Source: JBGTGG01 sp964398945
GTDB taxonomy: Bacteria > Bacteroidota > Bacteroidia > Cytophagales > Cyclobacteriaceae
DNA length: 64,000 bases
Direction of reading: 5' to 3'
Assembly: GCA_964398945.1 (NCBI GenBank)
Contig: CAYNOT010000007.1
Span: 1 to 64,000, forward strand
The position numbers and the translations under genes are program-made. This document shows positions 26,743 to 34,232 of this stretch, one piece after another. Under the pieces are notes generated by a model. That model saw nothing but the letters and a program-made list of their open reading frames with translations, was not told where the DNA came from and did no database searches. The stretch's first letter is position 1; every line of letters begins with the position of its first letter.

Positions 26743-26799
26743 GAAAGATTCTTCGGTCCCCGATATCCGTGGGCAAGCTGTACCTCCCTCTGAATGACG
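26743..26799 (+). repeat. Dispersed element R2
   Basis: Runs from GAAAGATTCTTCGGT to CTCTGAATGACG, with CCCCGATATCCGTG in between. An inverted, slightly diverged copy lies at 27004-27060 and a shortened one at 48886-48921. Confidence 0.75.
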
Positions 26800-26851
26800 A
26801 TCCCACCTAACGATACAAGTTGGGCACGAACCTTTGGCCTGTATTTGGGAA

Positions 26852-26908
26852 ATGCCGCACGCAAGAAAGAAACAGTACGGCAGCTCAAAATTTAACAAAC
26901 GAAGGTAA
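26852..26908 (+). pseudogene. Duplicated 3' tail of the DEAD-box helicase
   Basis: Nineteen codons whose translation ends in YGSSKFNKRR. This nearly repeats the helicase C-terminus (GSSKFSKRR) and is preceded by the same lysine-rich run. Only the tail is present, flanked on both sides by dispersed repeats. Either a relic of a second helicase gene or a tail copied during repeat rearrangement. Confidence 0.7.
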
Positions 26909-26957
26909 AGACACTGTAAGGATTTTTTTAGTGGATTTTCTCAAACAGGAAGGGGAA

Positions 26958-26991
26958 CCCCAAAGACTCTTCGCTTACGCTCTGAATGACG
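26958..26991 (+). repeat. Dispersed element R1, direct copy
   Basis: CCCAAAGACTCTTCGCTTACG...TGAATGACG; inverted relative to the copy at 26686, so the two bracket the R2 copy and the helicase-tail relic. Confidence 0.75.
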
Positions 26992-27003
26992 ATGCAACCT
27001 AAT

Positions 27004-27060
27004 CGTCATTCAGATGGAGGCACAGCTTGTGCACGGATATCGGGGACTGATGAATCTTTG
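27004..27060 (-). repeat. Dispersed element R2, inverted copy
   Basis: Reverse complement of the R2 copy at 26743 with several substitutions. The 200 bp between it and the nuclease gene show nothing recognisable. Confidence 0.7.
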
Positions 27061-27263
27061 TGGTATTCCTACCCGTTTTATTTTGGGCAAATTGATGACT
27101 ACGGATTTTAGCGCTTCTCTGGTTTACCCACCGGAATTTGTGAATAACCACGAATAAAATTCCGCAATTAACAGAGATATAGTACCTCCGAAAGCGAACA
27201 ACTACAATCAATCACTTTTTCAATACTTGATTATCGAAATTTGCCGTTTATTGAGTCTCAACA

Positions 27264-27752
27264 ATGAACTACATACTCACCATTTTTTTCCTTCTTATCC
27301 TATCCCCAGCCCTGGCGATCGAAGACATTGCTGCACAAGTGGTGGCGGTTCACGATGGCAACACCCTTACTATTAAGGTTTCCGATGGGGAAACGTTTGA
27401 GGTTTTGCTTTTTGGAATCGACAGTCCCGAGTTAGGACAAGCCTACGGAAAAGACGCGAAATTATTCCTGGAGAAAATGGTGCTGAAGAAAAAAGTGACG
27501 GTAGCGTTTCACGGAAAAGACCGCACCGGAAAAAGGTTTGCCGTTATCCTTTTAAAAAATGAAGACGACCCACGCGTTGAATTATTGAAAGAGGGCCTCG
27601 CCTGGACTGTTGAAAAAAATGCACCACAAGAATTGGAACCCTACATCCGCTGGGCACGCGCCAAGAAAAAAGGACTTTGGGTAGAAGAAACACCTACCCC
27701 GCCCTGGCAATTCCGCAGGGAACAAAGCATGGCTGCCCCCAAGTCCAGCTAA
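27264..27752 (+). CDS. Secreted thermonuclease-family protein (SNase fold)
   Basis: A 162-residue protein with signal peptide (MNYILTIFFLLILSPALA) and an SNase-like domain. VVAVHDGNTLTIKV supplies the Ca-binding Asp, LLFGIDSPELGQAYG is the LxGIDxPE motif with its catalytic region, and GKDRTGKRFAVILL is the second catalytic-Arg motif. LLKEGLAWTV and RWARAKKKGLW complete the family pattern. Predicted to cut DNA or RNA in the periplasm or outside the cell. Confidence 0.9.
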   Translation: MNYILTIFFLLILSPALAIEDIAAQVVAVHDGNTLTIKVSDGETFEVLLFGIDSPELGQAYGKDAKLFLEKMVLKKKVTVAFHGKDRTGKRFAVILLKNEDDPRVELLKEGLAWTVEKNAPQELEPYIRWARAKKKGLWVEETPTPPWQFRREQSMAAPKSS

Positions 27753-27840
27753 CCATTTGTTTGGGTATTGGGCAATTCATCGAATATTCACTAACTAGTT
27801 ATACTATTTCGGCATCAATTCTGTTACTAGGGCTGAAGCT

Positions 27841-28218
27841 ATGCAAACAAAAACCTTTTTTGTAATCCTATTACTTACTCTTTCTTTCGGAGGCTTTGCG
27901 CAATCCAAAAAGAAAAAAAAGAAGCAAGAACGTGAGTCGACCATGCAAGGCCCGACTTCCTTAACACCTGCACCAAAAAACGAGCGGGTGTATGCACCTT
28001 CCAAGAAAACCAGAAATTCAAAAAACAGCCCCACCTTTTCTGCGGAAGAAGATTTTCGCAAGCGCATGGAATTAGTGGTGAAGCAAAAACGAAAAGCAGA
28101 GAAGGAAATGATGAAGCCCCAATATTCCGATCCTTCCTACTTCGGCCATAAACGCCCACCAAAAAAAAATACACGCAAAAAAATGAAGTACTGCAAAGAG
28201 TGCGGGATCAGGCACTAA
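27841..28218 (+). CDS. Secreted basic protein with C-terminal Cys motif
   Basis: A 125-residue protein with signal peptide (MQTKTFFVILLLTLSFGGFAQ), a very lysine-rich first half and a tail containing KYCKECGIRH (CxxC plus His). No family recognised. The final 110 bp, including that tail, are duplicated at 28586 after an inserted antitoxin-like gene. This makes the 3' end of this gene an apparent rearrangement point. Confidence 0.65.
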   Translation: MQTKTFFVILLLTLSFGGFAQSKKKKKKQERESTMQGPTSLTPAPKNERVYAPSKKTRNSKNSPTFSAEEDFRKRMELVVKQKRKAEKEMMKPQYSDPSYFGHKRPPKKNTRKKMKYCKECGIRH

Positions 28219-28294
28219 CAGGCAAGAATGCACGGTGACACGAACACAGATTCGATTTTTAAGAAAATTTGTACCTTTAGTGAAATAAATAAAA

Positions 28295-28534
28295 ATGGGC
28301 TTAGCATTGACAAGTAAGACTCTTGATAAATACTTTGGATTTCTATCACGATTAGACAATAGGTCTAAGAAGAAACTGATAATTAAGTTGACTGAATCTA
28401 TCGAAGAAAAAGAAAAATCAAACGTTAGCCTCAAAGATTTGTCTGGGGCATGGGAAGATTATCGAGATTCTGATGAGATTATCAAAGAAATCAGAAATTC
28501 AAGAATTAATAAAAAAGATAATATTAATCTCTAG
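28295..28534 (+). CDS. Antitoxin-like protein, orphan
   Basis: A 79-residue charged protein. The pattern LDKYFGFLSRLDNRSKKKLI followed by LSGAWEDYRDSDEIIKEIR resembles antitoxins that usually precede a PIN-domain toxin in Bacteroidota. Here no toxin follows: the frame is succeeded within 55 bases by a duplicated tail of the preceding gene. Probably an antitoxin left after toxin loss, or one acting on toxins elsewhere. Family identity is from pattern memory. Confidence 0.65.
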   Translation: MGLALTSKTLDKYFGFLSRLDNRSKKKLIIKLTESIEEKEKSNVSLKDLSGAWEDYRDSDEIIKEIRNSRINKKDNINL

Positions 28535-28585
28535 TGAATTATCCCCCAGTACACCCGCCCATTGAAAGAAATACCGCAGTGAAGA

Positions 28586-28694
28586 ATGAAGAAGCCCCAA
28601 TATTCCGATCCTTCCTACTTCGGCCACAAACGCCCACCAAAAAAACTCCCGCAAAAAAATGAAGTATTGTAAGGAGTGTGGGATCAGGCACTAG
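28586..28694 (+). pseudogene. Duplicated, frameshifted 3' tail of the gene at 27841
   Basis: About 110 bp with near-identity to the end of the upstream secreted protein gene (Pro-Gln-Tyr-Ser-Asp-Pro through the Cys-His tail). A missing base breaks the frame before the CxxC motif. With the original copy it brackets the antitoxin-like insert. Confidence 0.85.
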
Positions 28695-28720
28695 AAGAAA
28701 TGCCACACTTCTTTAAATTT

Positions 28721-29113
28721 TCAAATTACCTTACCGTAACAGGCTTCGTAAATTTCTTTTAGATATTGTTGAGCTTTATCAGCCTCCGTATTAGTCACCT
28801 TGAAAGTTGTGTATCTTGAATAGCGAGATTTATCATCTAACCACTTATATTTTGCGGCAATTCCAAGTGGGAGTTTTTCAAATACAAGTCTTTCTCTAGA
28901 TGAGTGACGTCCATTCATCTTGTATGCAGACTTTACTTCACTGATATTTTTACAAAGCTTTGTTGATACTTCACAGGGTAGAATTTTATCTTCAACAAAA
29001 TGAATAGCGGAATAAAATGCAGTTGTTATTACCCAATCGTAGTACTTCTTCCCACTAAAAAGTTCACCCGAAAGCATCTTATTCCTTTCTCCGTGTAACT
29101 TCTTTTTACTCAC
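28721..29113 (-). CDS. HEPN-domain-like protein
   Basis: A 130-residue, all-helical protein. WVITTAFYSAIHFVEDKIL (residues about 27-45) matches the first long helices of HEPN proteins, and a later Arg-rich stretch (DDKSRYSRYTTF) could hold the RNase-type arginine, although the classical RxxxxH is not clear. HEPN proteins are often toxins or nucleotidyltransferase partners. It follows the gene at 29120 by only six bases, suggesting a two-gene toxin-antitoxin or defence module. Confidence 0.65.
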   Translation of the reverse strand: MSKKKLHGERNKMLSGELFSGKKYYDWVITTAFYSAIHFVEDKILPCEVSTKLCKNISEVKSAYKMNGRHSSRERLVFEKLPLGIAAKYKWLDDKSRYSRYTTFKVTNTEADKAQQYLKEIYEACYGKVI

Positions 29114-29119
29114 AGATGA

Positions 29120-29659
29120 TTAATAGTTTTCTACATACCCAAAACCATCTTCCTTTAACAACTTCTCATCAAGATTATCACTCGACAAGAATCCAATATC
29201 TAAAGGCTCATTAAATAATTTTGTAAATATGTTCTTATTCTCGTAAACTTTGGAGTAAGCAACCTCTACGAAAGAATCGTCATTCAGGAATTCATTACAA
29301 ACGGAAATAATAACACTTGGACGTTTTGGAGATAGGTTAATGTACAATCCCGATACCTTAAATTTTTTTTCTTCTAAAAATGAAATTACATTCTTTGATA
29401 GAATATAAATTTGATTCGCTTTCTGGGTAAATTTTTCAATCTCGTTTGATACAATAAGCTTTAAGAATTCACTTTTACCGGATTTTTTACCGTCAGAAAA
29501 TCCTTTATTGTATGCTTCAGCGACAACATCAACATGATAGTAACCCTCAGTACTTCTAGATTTAACCTCTCCCTTAAAAGAATCTAAGTATTGATAGAAT
29601 AAGTCAGAATTACTAGCTGGAACTGGAACGCTCATTTGTGGGACAGTTTTGGGTTGCAA
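29120..29659 (-). CDS. Unknown protein paired with HEPN-like gene
   Basis: A 179-residue soluble protein with no recognised family. The middle is helical (KSEFLKLIVSNEIEKFTQ) and the C-terminal half looks like an alpha/beta fold (VSGLYINLSPKRPSVIISVC). No nucleotidyltransferase GSxxxGxxxxxSDxD motif is seen, so it is not a plain MNT antitoxin. Position directly upstream of the HEPN-like gene suggests partner or antitoxin. A TATTTTTG -7-like element lies at its 5' end. Confidence 0.6.
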   Translation of the reverse strand: MQPKTVPQMSVPVPASNSDLFYQYLDSFKGEVKSRSTEGYYHVDVVAEAYNKGFSDGKKSGKSEFLKLIVSNEIEKFTQKANQIYILSKNVISFLEEKKFKVSGLYINLSPKRPSVIISVCNEFLNDDSFVEVAYSKVYENKNIFTKLFNEPLDIGFLSSDNLDEKLLKEDGFGYVENY

Positions 29660-29920
29660 AAATAATTCTAAAGTTGAATATAAAAAACAATTGTCAATAT
29701 GTTCGCAAAAATGGCAATTACAAAACTATGTTTTTTCCTTAATTTCAGAATCAAACCAAATTAGGTTCCAAAACGTTCAAAAAAACAGATTGGCTGAGCC
29801 CTTCCTTCAAATGACGGGTAAGTGACGGGTGAATATTGCATCATTCGGTTCAACCTTGCCCGTTAAACGTGTATCATTGTCTGCCGATCAAAACTTCAAA
29901 TCTTTTAAATTATATTTTTT

Positions 29921-30778
29921 ATGAAAATGAAAATAGCAGGGATAACCATGTTCTGTTTAGTAGCCATTTTTTTCTATCTCGGTGTGCGCACACCTTCATT
30001 GTCCGATAACCACGGAAAAATGGATACGCACTTATATTTGAGTGATAGCATCAACCAACCTTTGATCGTTGCCTTTGGTGGTGGCGATGGCGGAAATGAC
30101 TGGGAGCGAAATTACTTGAAGGATAAACGTGATTCACTACTGGCACATGGTTTTGCCGTGCTCGCGATAGGATATTTTAAAACAGAAAATTCAACCGGTT
30201 CGCTTGACCGCATTTCACTCAATGCTATTGCCGACACTATTTTAAGTATTGCCATGCGAACGCCACAAATCGATACTACACGTATTATTTTGATGGGCGC
30301 TTCCAAAGGAGGTGAATTGGTGTTGAACCTGGCCAGTCGGTTTTCATGCTTCAAAGGAGTGATTGCCCTTTCAACTTCTCATGTCAGTTTTCCGGCCCTC
30401 ACGCTTTCCGCCAATACCTCTTCCTGGATGTACCATGACAAGGAAGTAACGTATGTGCCCGCTCCCTTCAAAACCATCTGGCCCGCATTGAAGGGGGATC
30501 TGCTTAGCGCCTTTTCAATGATGCTGGAAAACACAACAGCAGTTGCGCAAGCAGAAATTGAAGTTGAAAAAATCAACGGCCCTATATTAATTCTTTCAGC
30601 GGATCAGGATGAGCAGTGGCCCGCCACAAAAATGTCGCACCAACTAGTGGAGCGATTGGAGCAGAAAAAATTTTCACACTGGTATGAACACATTGTGCTA
30701 AAGGGGATGCATGTGGAGCCGCTGAACCACTTTGATAAGGTCTACGCATTTCTGGATGAACTTGATGGCAAGGACTGA
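29921..30778 (+). CDS. Alpha/beta hydrolase, BAAT C-terminal-like
   Basis: A 285-residue hydrolase with an N-terminal membrane or signal helix (residues 5-22). The nucleophile elbow GASKGGEL is typical of acyl-CoA thioesterase/BAAT-type domains. A late aspartate is in ILSADQDEQWP and the histidine is in LKGMHVEP. Preceding residues (GGGDGGNDW) form the oxyanion region. Substrate is unknown; probably an extracytoplasmic esterase or thioesterase. Confidence 0.8.
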   Translation: MKMKIAGITMFCLVAIFFYLGVRTPSLSDNHGKMDTHLYLSDSINQPLIVAFGGGDGGNDWERNYLKDKRDSLLAHGFAVLAIGYFKTENSTGSLDRISLNAIADTILSIAMRTPQIDTTRIILMGASKGGELVLNLASRFSCFKGVIALSTSHVSFPALTLSANTSSWMYHDKEVTYVPAPFKTIWPALKGDLLSAFSMMLENTTAVAQAEIEVEKINGPILILSADQDEQWPATKMSHQLVERLEQKKFSHWYEHIVLKGMHVEPLNHFDKVYAFLDELDGKD

Positions 30779-30858
30779 GTGTTAATTGTAATTACCAAAA
30801 TTTATCTCCAAGCACTTCTCTTGCTCATTTGAATTCATTTTATTAGTACCTTTATATT

Positions 30859-31085
30859 ATGGACTAAACGCTAAGAAAAGAATAACAATTGATCCTGCCA
30901 TTTGCCATGGTAAACCAATAGTTAGAGGAATGCGATGGCCGGTGGAAGTCATTCTAGATATGCTGAGCTCTGGAATGACGTCAGAACAAATTATTAAGGA
31001 TCATCCTGAACTCGAAAAAGAGGATATTATTGCGTGTTTAAATTATGCCCGTCTTTCGGTTTCAGGTGAGGCCTTACCAACTTGA
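30859..31085 (+). pseudogene. DUF433 antitoxin, frame broken at start
   Basis: The frame reading RITIDPAICHGKPIVRGMRW...MTSEQIIKDHPEL...EDIIACLNYAR is a textbook DUF433 domain. However, the only nearby ATG (30859) is in another frame and hits a stop two codons later. A one-base indel after the ATG would explain this, unless a rare start is used. DUF433 proteins pair with DUF5615 PIN-like toxins, and a toxin stub follows. Confidence 0.7.
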
Positions 31086-31091
31086 GACAAA

Positions 31092-31178
31092 GTGGGATTT
31101 CTGTGCGATGTCCATATTACAATGAAGCTATCTAAGCGGCTTGAACATATCGTTCATGATCGAAATCAACAAGGATAG
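31092..31178 (+). pseudogene. Truncated DUF5615 PIN-like toxin
   Basis: A 28-codon GTG frame reading VGFLCDVHITMKLSKRLE, matching the N-terminal strand-helix of DUF5615 toxins (usually about 110 residues). The frame stops early and the catalytic acidic residues are gone. Together with the damaged DUF433 gene it is a dead toxin-antitoxin locus. Confidence 0.65.
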
Positions 31179-31207
31179 TTATTGGGTAATAACCAAATAA
31201 GCTAGAA

Positions 31208-31663
31208 ATGAACATGCAAAAACCAGCCATCGAAATAAAACCCTACGAAGAAAAATTCAAAGCACAACTCCTTTCGGTTTGGGAAAAATCTGTGTTGGCT
31301 ACACACGATTTTTTAAGTCCGGAAGATTTTATTTCCATCAAAGAAATTGTCCAAACCATTGACTTCAATGCGTTTGATGTGTATTGCCTGCTGCACGAAA
31401 ACAAGGTTGTTGGATTTATTGGAGTAGCCGAAAGAAAAGTAGAAATGTTGTTTCTTGATCCGGAATATTCAGGAAAGGGGCTGGGCAAAAAACTAATGGG
31501 CTTCGCATTCACCAACCTCAACGTAAACAAAGTGGACGTAAACGAGCAAAATCTAAACGCTGTGGGCTTCTACAAAAAACTGGGCTTTGAAACCTATGAA
31601 CGAACCGAGAAAGACGACCAGGGAAAAAACTATCCTTTGTTGAGAATGGAGTTGCATTTATAA
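31208..31663 (+). CDS. GNAT family N-acetyltransferase
   Basis: A 151-residue single-domain acetyltransferase. The acetyl-CoA binding motif A is MLFLDPEYSGKGLGKKLM, with the Q/RxxGxG/A loop as SGKGLG. The next strand-helix is DVNEQNLNAVGFYKKLGFETYERTE. Similar in layout to putative acetyltransferases of the YjaB type; substrate unknown. Confidence 0.9.
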   Translation: MNMQKPAIEIKPYEEKFKAQLLSVWEKSVLATHDFLSPEDFISIKEIVQTIDFNAFDVYCLLHENKVVGFIGVAERKVEMLFLDPEYSGKGLGKKLMGFAFTNLNVNKVDVNEQNLNAVGFYKKLGFETYERTEKDDQGKNYPLLRMELHL

Positions 31664-31683
31664 ATTTTTTCCTATCTTTCGTA

Positions 31684-32391
31684 ATGCAAAGTCATTTCAA
31701 AAGAGGAAATCGGATAATTTTACTCATTACCGTTCTCGCGATCACAACATTTTACGGTTGCAAACCTTTGTATGTCCCGAATGTTGTTAACACACCCATG
31801 TTCAGCAATAAAAACGAATTTCAGGCTGCCGTACATTTCGGTACAGCCGGTTTCGATCCGCAACTTGCGTATGCCGTAACCAACAATATCGGCATTATGG
31901 CAAACGGAAGTTTTGAAATTTTCGAAACAACAGACACAGCCGTTACCTTTCCCCATAAACATTCTTTCGGTGAACTTGGAATTGGCTACTACACGAAGCT
32001 ATCGGGAAAGCAACGTTTCGAAGTGTATGGAGGCTATGGTATTGGCAATATCAAATTCGAAGATTCTGACAATAACAATAATATTCCCTTTGAAGTAAAA
32101 GTGAAAACGAACCGGTTCTTTATACAACCGGCCTATGGCATCACCACAGAACATATCGATTTTAGCGTTGCTTCACGTTTTATTTGGGTGACTGGTGAGG
32201 GCGGGACTGACGTGAAATATACCCAATCATTTTGGGAGCCCGCTGTTACAGGCCGATTTGGTGGTGCCAATGTAAAAGGTGTAATCCAGGCAGGGTTATC
32301 CTTGCCTTTCCGCGAACGTGTTTATATTGATTATGAACCTTTTCTTTTCTCCGTTGGCATTCAGGCAAACTTCGGTAAAATTTTTGACTAG
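31684..32391 (+). CDS. Lipoprotein/outer-membrane beta-barrel-like protein
   Basis: A 235-residue protein with lipobox TFYGC (cysteine about residue 26) and thereafter alternating aromatic strands with Gly turns (YGGYGIGNIKF, FFIQPAYGITTEHIDFSVASRF), suggesting an eight-stranded barrel. It lies 20 bases after the GNAT gene in the same direction. No function can be assigned. Confidence 0.65.
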   Translation: MQSHFKRGNRIILLITVLAITTFYGCKPLYVPNVVNTPMFSNKNEFQAAVHFGTAGFDPQLAYAVTNNIGIMANGSFEIFETTDTAVTFPHKHSFGELGIGYYTKLSGKQRFEVYGGYGIGNIKFEDSDNNNNIPFEVKVKTNRFFIQPAYGITTEHIDFSVASRFIWVTGEGGTDVKYTQSFWEPAVTGRFGGANVKGVIQAGLSLPFRERVYIDYEPFLFSVGIQANFGKIFD

Positions 32392-32415
32392 ACGCGATTT
32401 GACTTTAAGCCCGGT

Positions 32416-33333
32416 CTAATTTGTAATCACCGATTCAGTTTTCATAGACATTGGTATGGTCATGCCATCCGGTAGTTGGGCATTGGGTTTTACCACCGTG
32501 TCCCCGCTCAAATTTTGATTTATTTTCGCCTCTATTGTCCAACCTGTTTTCGGATCGATTTTTATTTCAGAAACCATATTCCCCGTTAAATCAATTTTCA
32601 TTTCCATGCCGTTTGATTCCATGTATTCGTCCGTATCAACTGTTTTTACTTTTGAATTCCCTTTGATCAAAACATAATTCGGATTTTTCTCAGCATATTT
32701 ATAAACAGTCGTAACATTCGCGGTCATTCCGGATTCCAGCTTGGTTTCAATGGTCCATTCATCGCCAATGGCAACCGCACGGTCCGGAAAAATAGCCGAC
32801 ACCATTTCAATATTCCCGCGTAGTCCGGCTTCCCCATACGACTTTTCAAGTTGTGTTTTTATCTGTTCCAATTGTGCTGCAGGTATTTCAGAAAACTTAT
32901 TGAATACGGTTTCAAACAGTGCATCAATGTTTTTAACCGACAATACTTTTCCCCTTTTGGTCATGGTTACATAAAATGGCTTGTCTAACATCTCTTTTAA
33001 AATTGTTGAGAAAATGTCGCTTTCATCCTGCTTGTCTGAACTGAATTGCATTTCACCCTGTGGCATTTTCATGCCAATATTCAGGCGGTTATACTCCGCT
33101 TCCATTTCATAATTGTTGTCCGCAAGGCTTTTTACTTTATATGACATTTCGCCTTCAATCGTCATCAAGATCTCCATTTCTTGTCCGCCAAACTCTTGAA
33201 CAATGGTTGCTTTTGATACCGTGGTCTGTTTATATACTTTCCCTACTTCAAGGTTCAGTTTTAAATCTGCTTTTTGGGCAAAGCATTGACTTAAGATTAG
33301 TAGTGTGGCAATGGTGCTGAAGAATTTTTTCAT
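32416..33333 (-). CDS. DUF6263-like secreted protein
   Basis: About 305 residues from the ATG giving signal peptide MKKFFSTIATLLILSQCFAQ. An upstream in-frame ATG would add 26 residues lacking signal character. The repeated beta-strand pattern (LEVGKVYKQ, MTIEGEMSYKV, VAIGDEWTIETKL, GWTIEAKINQNLSG) matches the DUF6263 family of Bacteroidota. Periplasmic or surface protein of unknown role, convergent with the lipoprotein gene. Confidence 0.72.
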   Translation of the reverse strand: MKKFFSTIATLLILSQCFAQKADLKLNLEVGKVYKQTTVSKATIVQEFGGQEMEILMTIEGEMSYKVKSLADNNYEMEAEYNRLNIGMKMPQGEMQFSSDKQDESDIFSTILKEMLDKPFYVTMTKRGKVLSVKNIDALFETVFNKFSEIPAAQLEQIKTQLEKSYGEAGLRGNIEMVSAIFPDRAVAIGDEWTIETKLESGMTANVTTVYKYAEKNPNYVLIKGNSKVKTVDTDEYMESNGMEMKIDLTGNMVSEIKIDPKTGWTIEAKINQNLSGDTVVKPNAQLPDGMTIPMSMKTESVITN

Positions 33334-33567
33334 CTGGTTATCGCTTGGTTTGAATTTTATACAAGGTGCCCGCCCGCTACTTTCGAACAATAAACGCCAA
33401 CAGTTGGGCAAGGCTTAATTGTAAACGAATGTAAATAAATTTTTGCAATCCCAATCAACTTTGAATTACAGCTTCAAATAAAATGAATCCACATCAATTT
33501 CAAACGGTTGAAATCCTTTACTTCCACGAGCATTGTCATTCTTGCCTCCACATCGTAACTTGAGCCG

Positions 33568-34227
33568 GTGAAGCTCAATCGCTATATCGAACATACTACA
33601 CTCAGTCCAACACTTACGGTATCGGATATCGATCAATTAGTTGACGAAGCAAAAAAATTCGATTTGTTCGGTGTTTGTGTTCCTCCTTTTTGGGTAAAGC
33701 GCGCGAAGCGCGAAATTGGCAACAGCCCCGTTCAATTGGTAACCATTGCCGGATTTCCATTAGGCTATAACATGACGGAAACAAAGATCGATGAAATCAA
33801 ACATGCACTTCACAATGGCGCGGATGAAATTGACCTGGTGTGGAATCTGTCTTCTTTTAAAACAGGAATGGGATGGGAGAAAATTGAAATAGTAAAATGC
33901 GGCAAACTTGTTCATGATGAACAAAAAATATTGAAGGTAATTATTGAAACTGCTTACCTGAATGAAAAAGAAATAGTCCGGGCCTGCAAAATCTGCGCAG
34001 ATGCCGGTGCCGATTTTGTAAAAACATCCACAGGCTTTGCTTCCAGTGGAGCAAACGTTGAACACATCGCCTTGATGCGAAAAAATTTACCTGAATCCGT
34101 GGGAATAAAAGCCTCCGCGGGAATAAAAAATTATGACCAGGCCCGCGAAATGATCCAGGCCGGTGCTGACCGCATCGGTACATCCTCCGGAGTTGCCATT
34201 GTCACTGACCCAAGAAATAATCCTTAA
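33568..34227 (+). CDS. deoC: Deoxyribose-phosphate aldolase
   Basis: Cytoplasmic class I aldolase splitting 2-deoxyribose-5-phosphate into acetaldehyde and glyceraldehyde-3-phosphate. Starts with GTG. Key motifs: IEHTTLSP at the N-terminus, DEIDLVWNLSSFKTG, VIIETAYLNEKE, the Schiff-base lysine in GADFVKTSTGF, and VGIKASAGIKN with the second lysine. 219 residues, typical. Six bases before a glyceraldehyde-3-phosphate dehydrogenase, which could consume its product. Confidence 0.93.
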   Translation: MKLNRYIEHTTLSPTLTVSDIDQLVDEAKKFDLFGVCVPPFWVKRAKREIGNSPVQLVTIAGFPLGYNMTETKIDEIKHALHNGADEIDLVWNLSSFKTGMGWEKIEIVKCGKLVHDEQKILKVIIETAYLNEKEIVRACKICADAGADFVKTSTGFASSGANVEHIALMRKNLPESVGIKASAGIKNYDQAREMIQAGADRIGTSSGVAIVTDPRNNP

Positions 34228-34232
34228 AAAAA

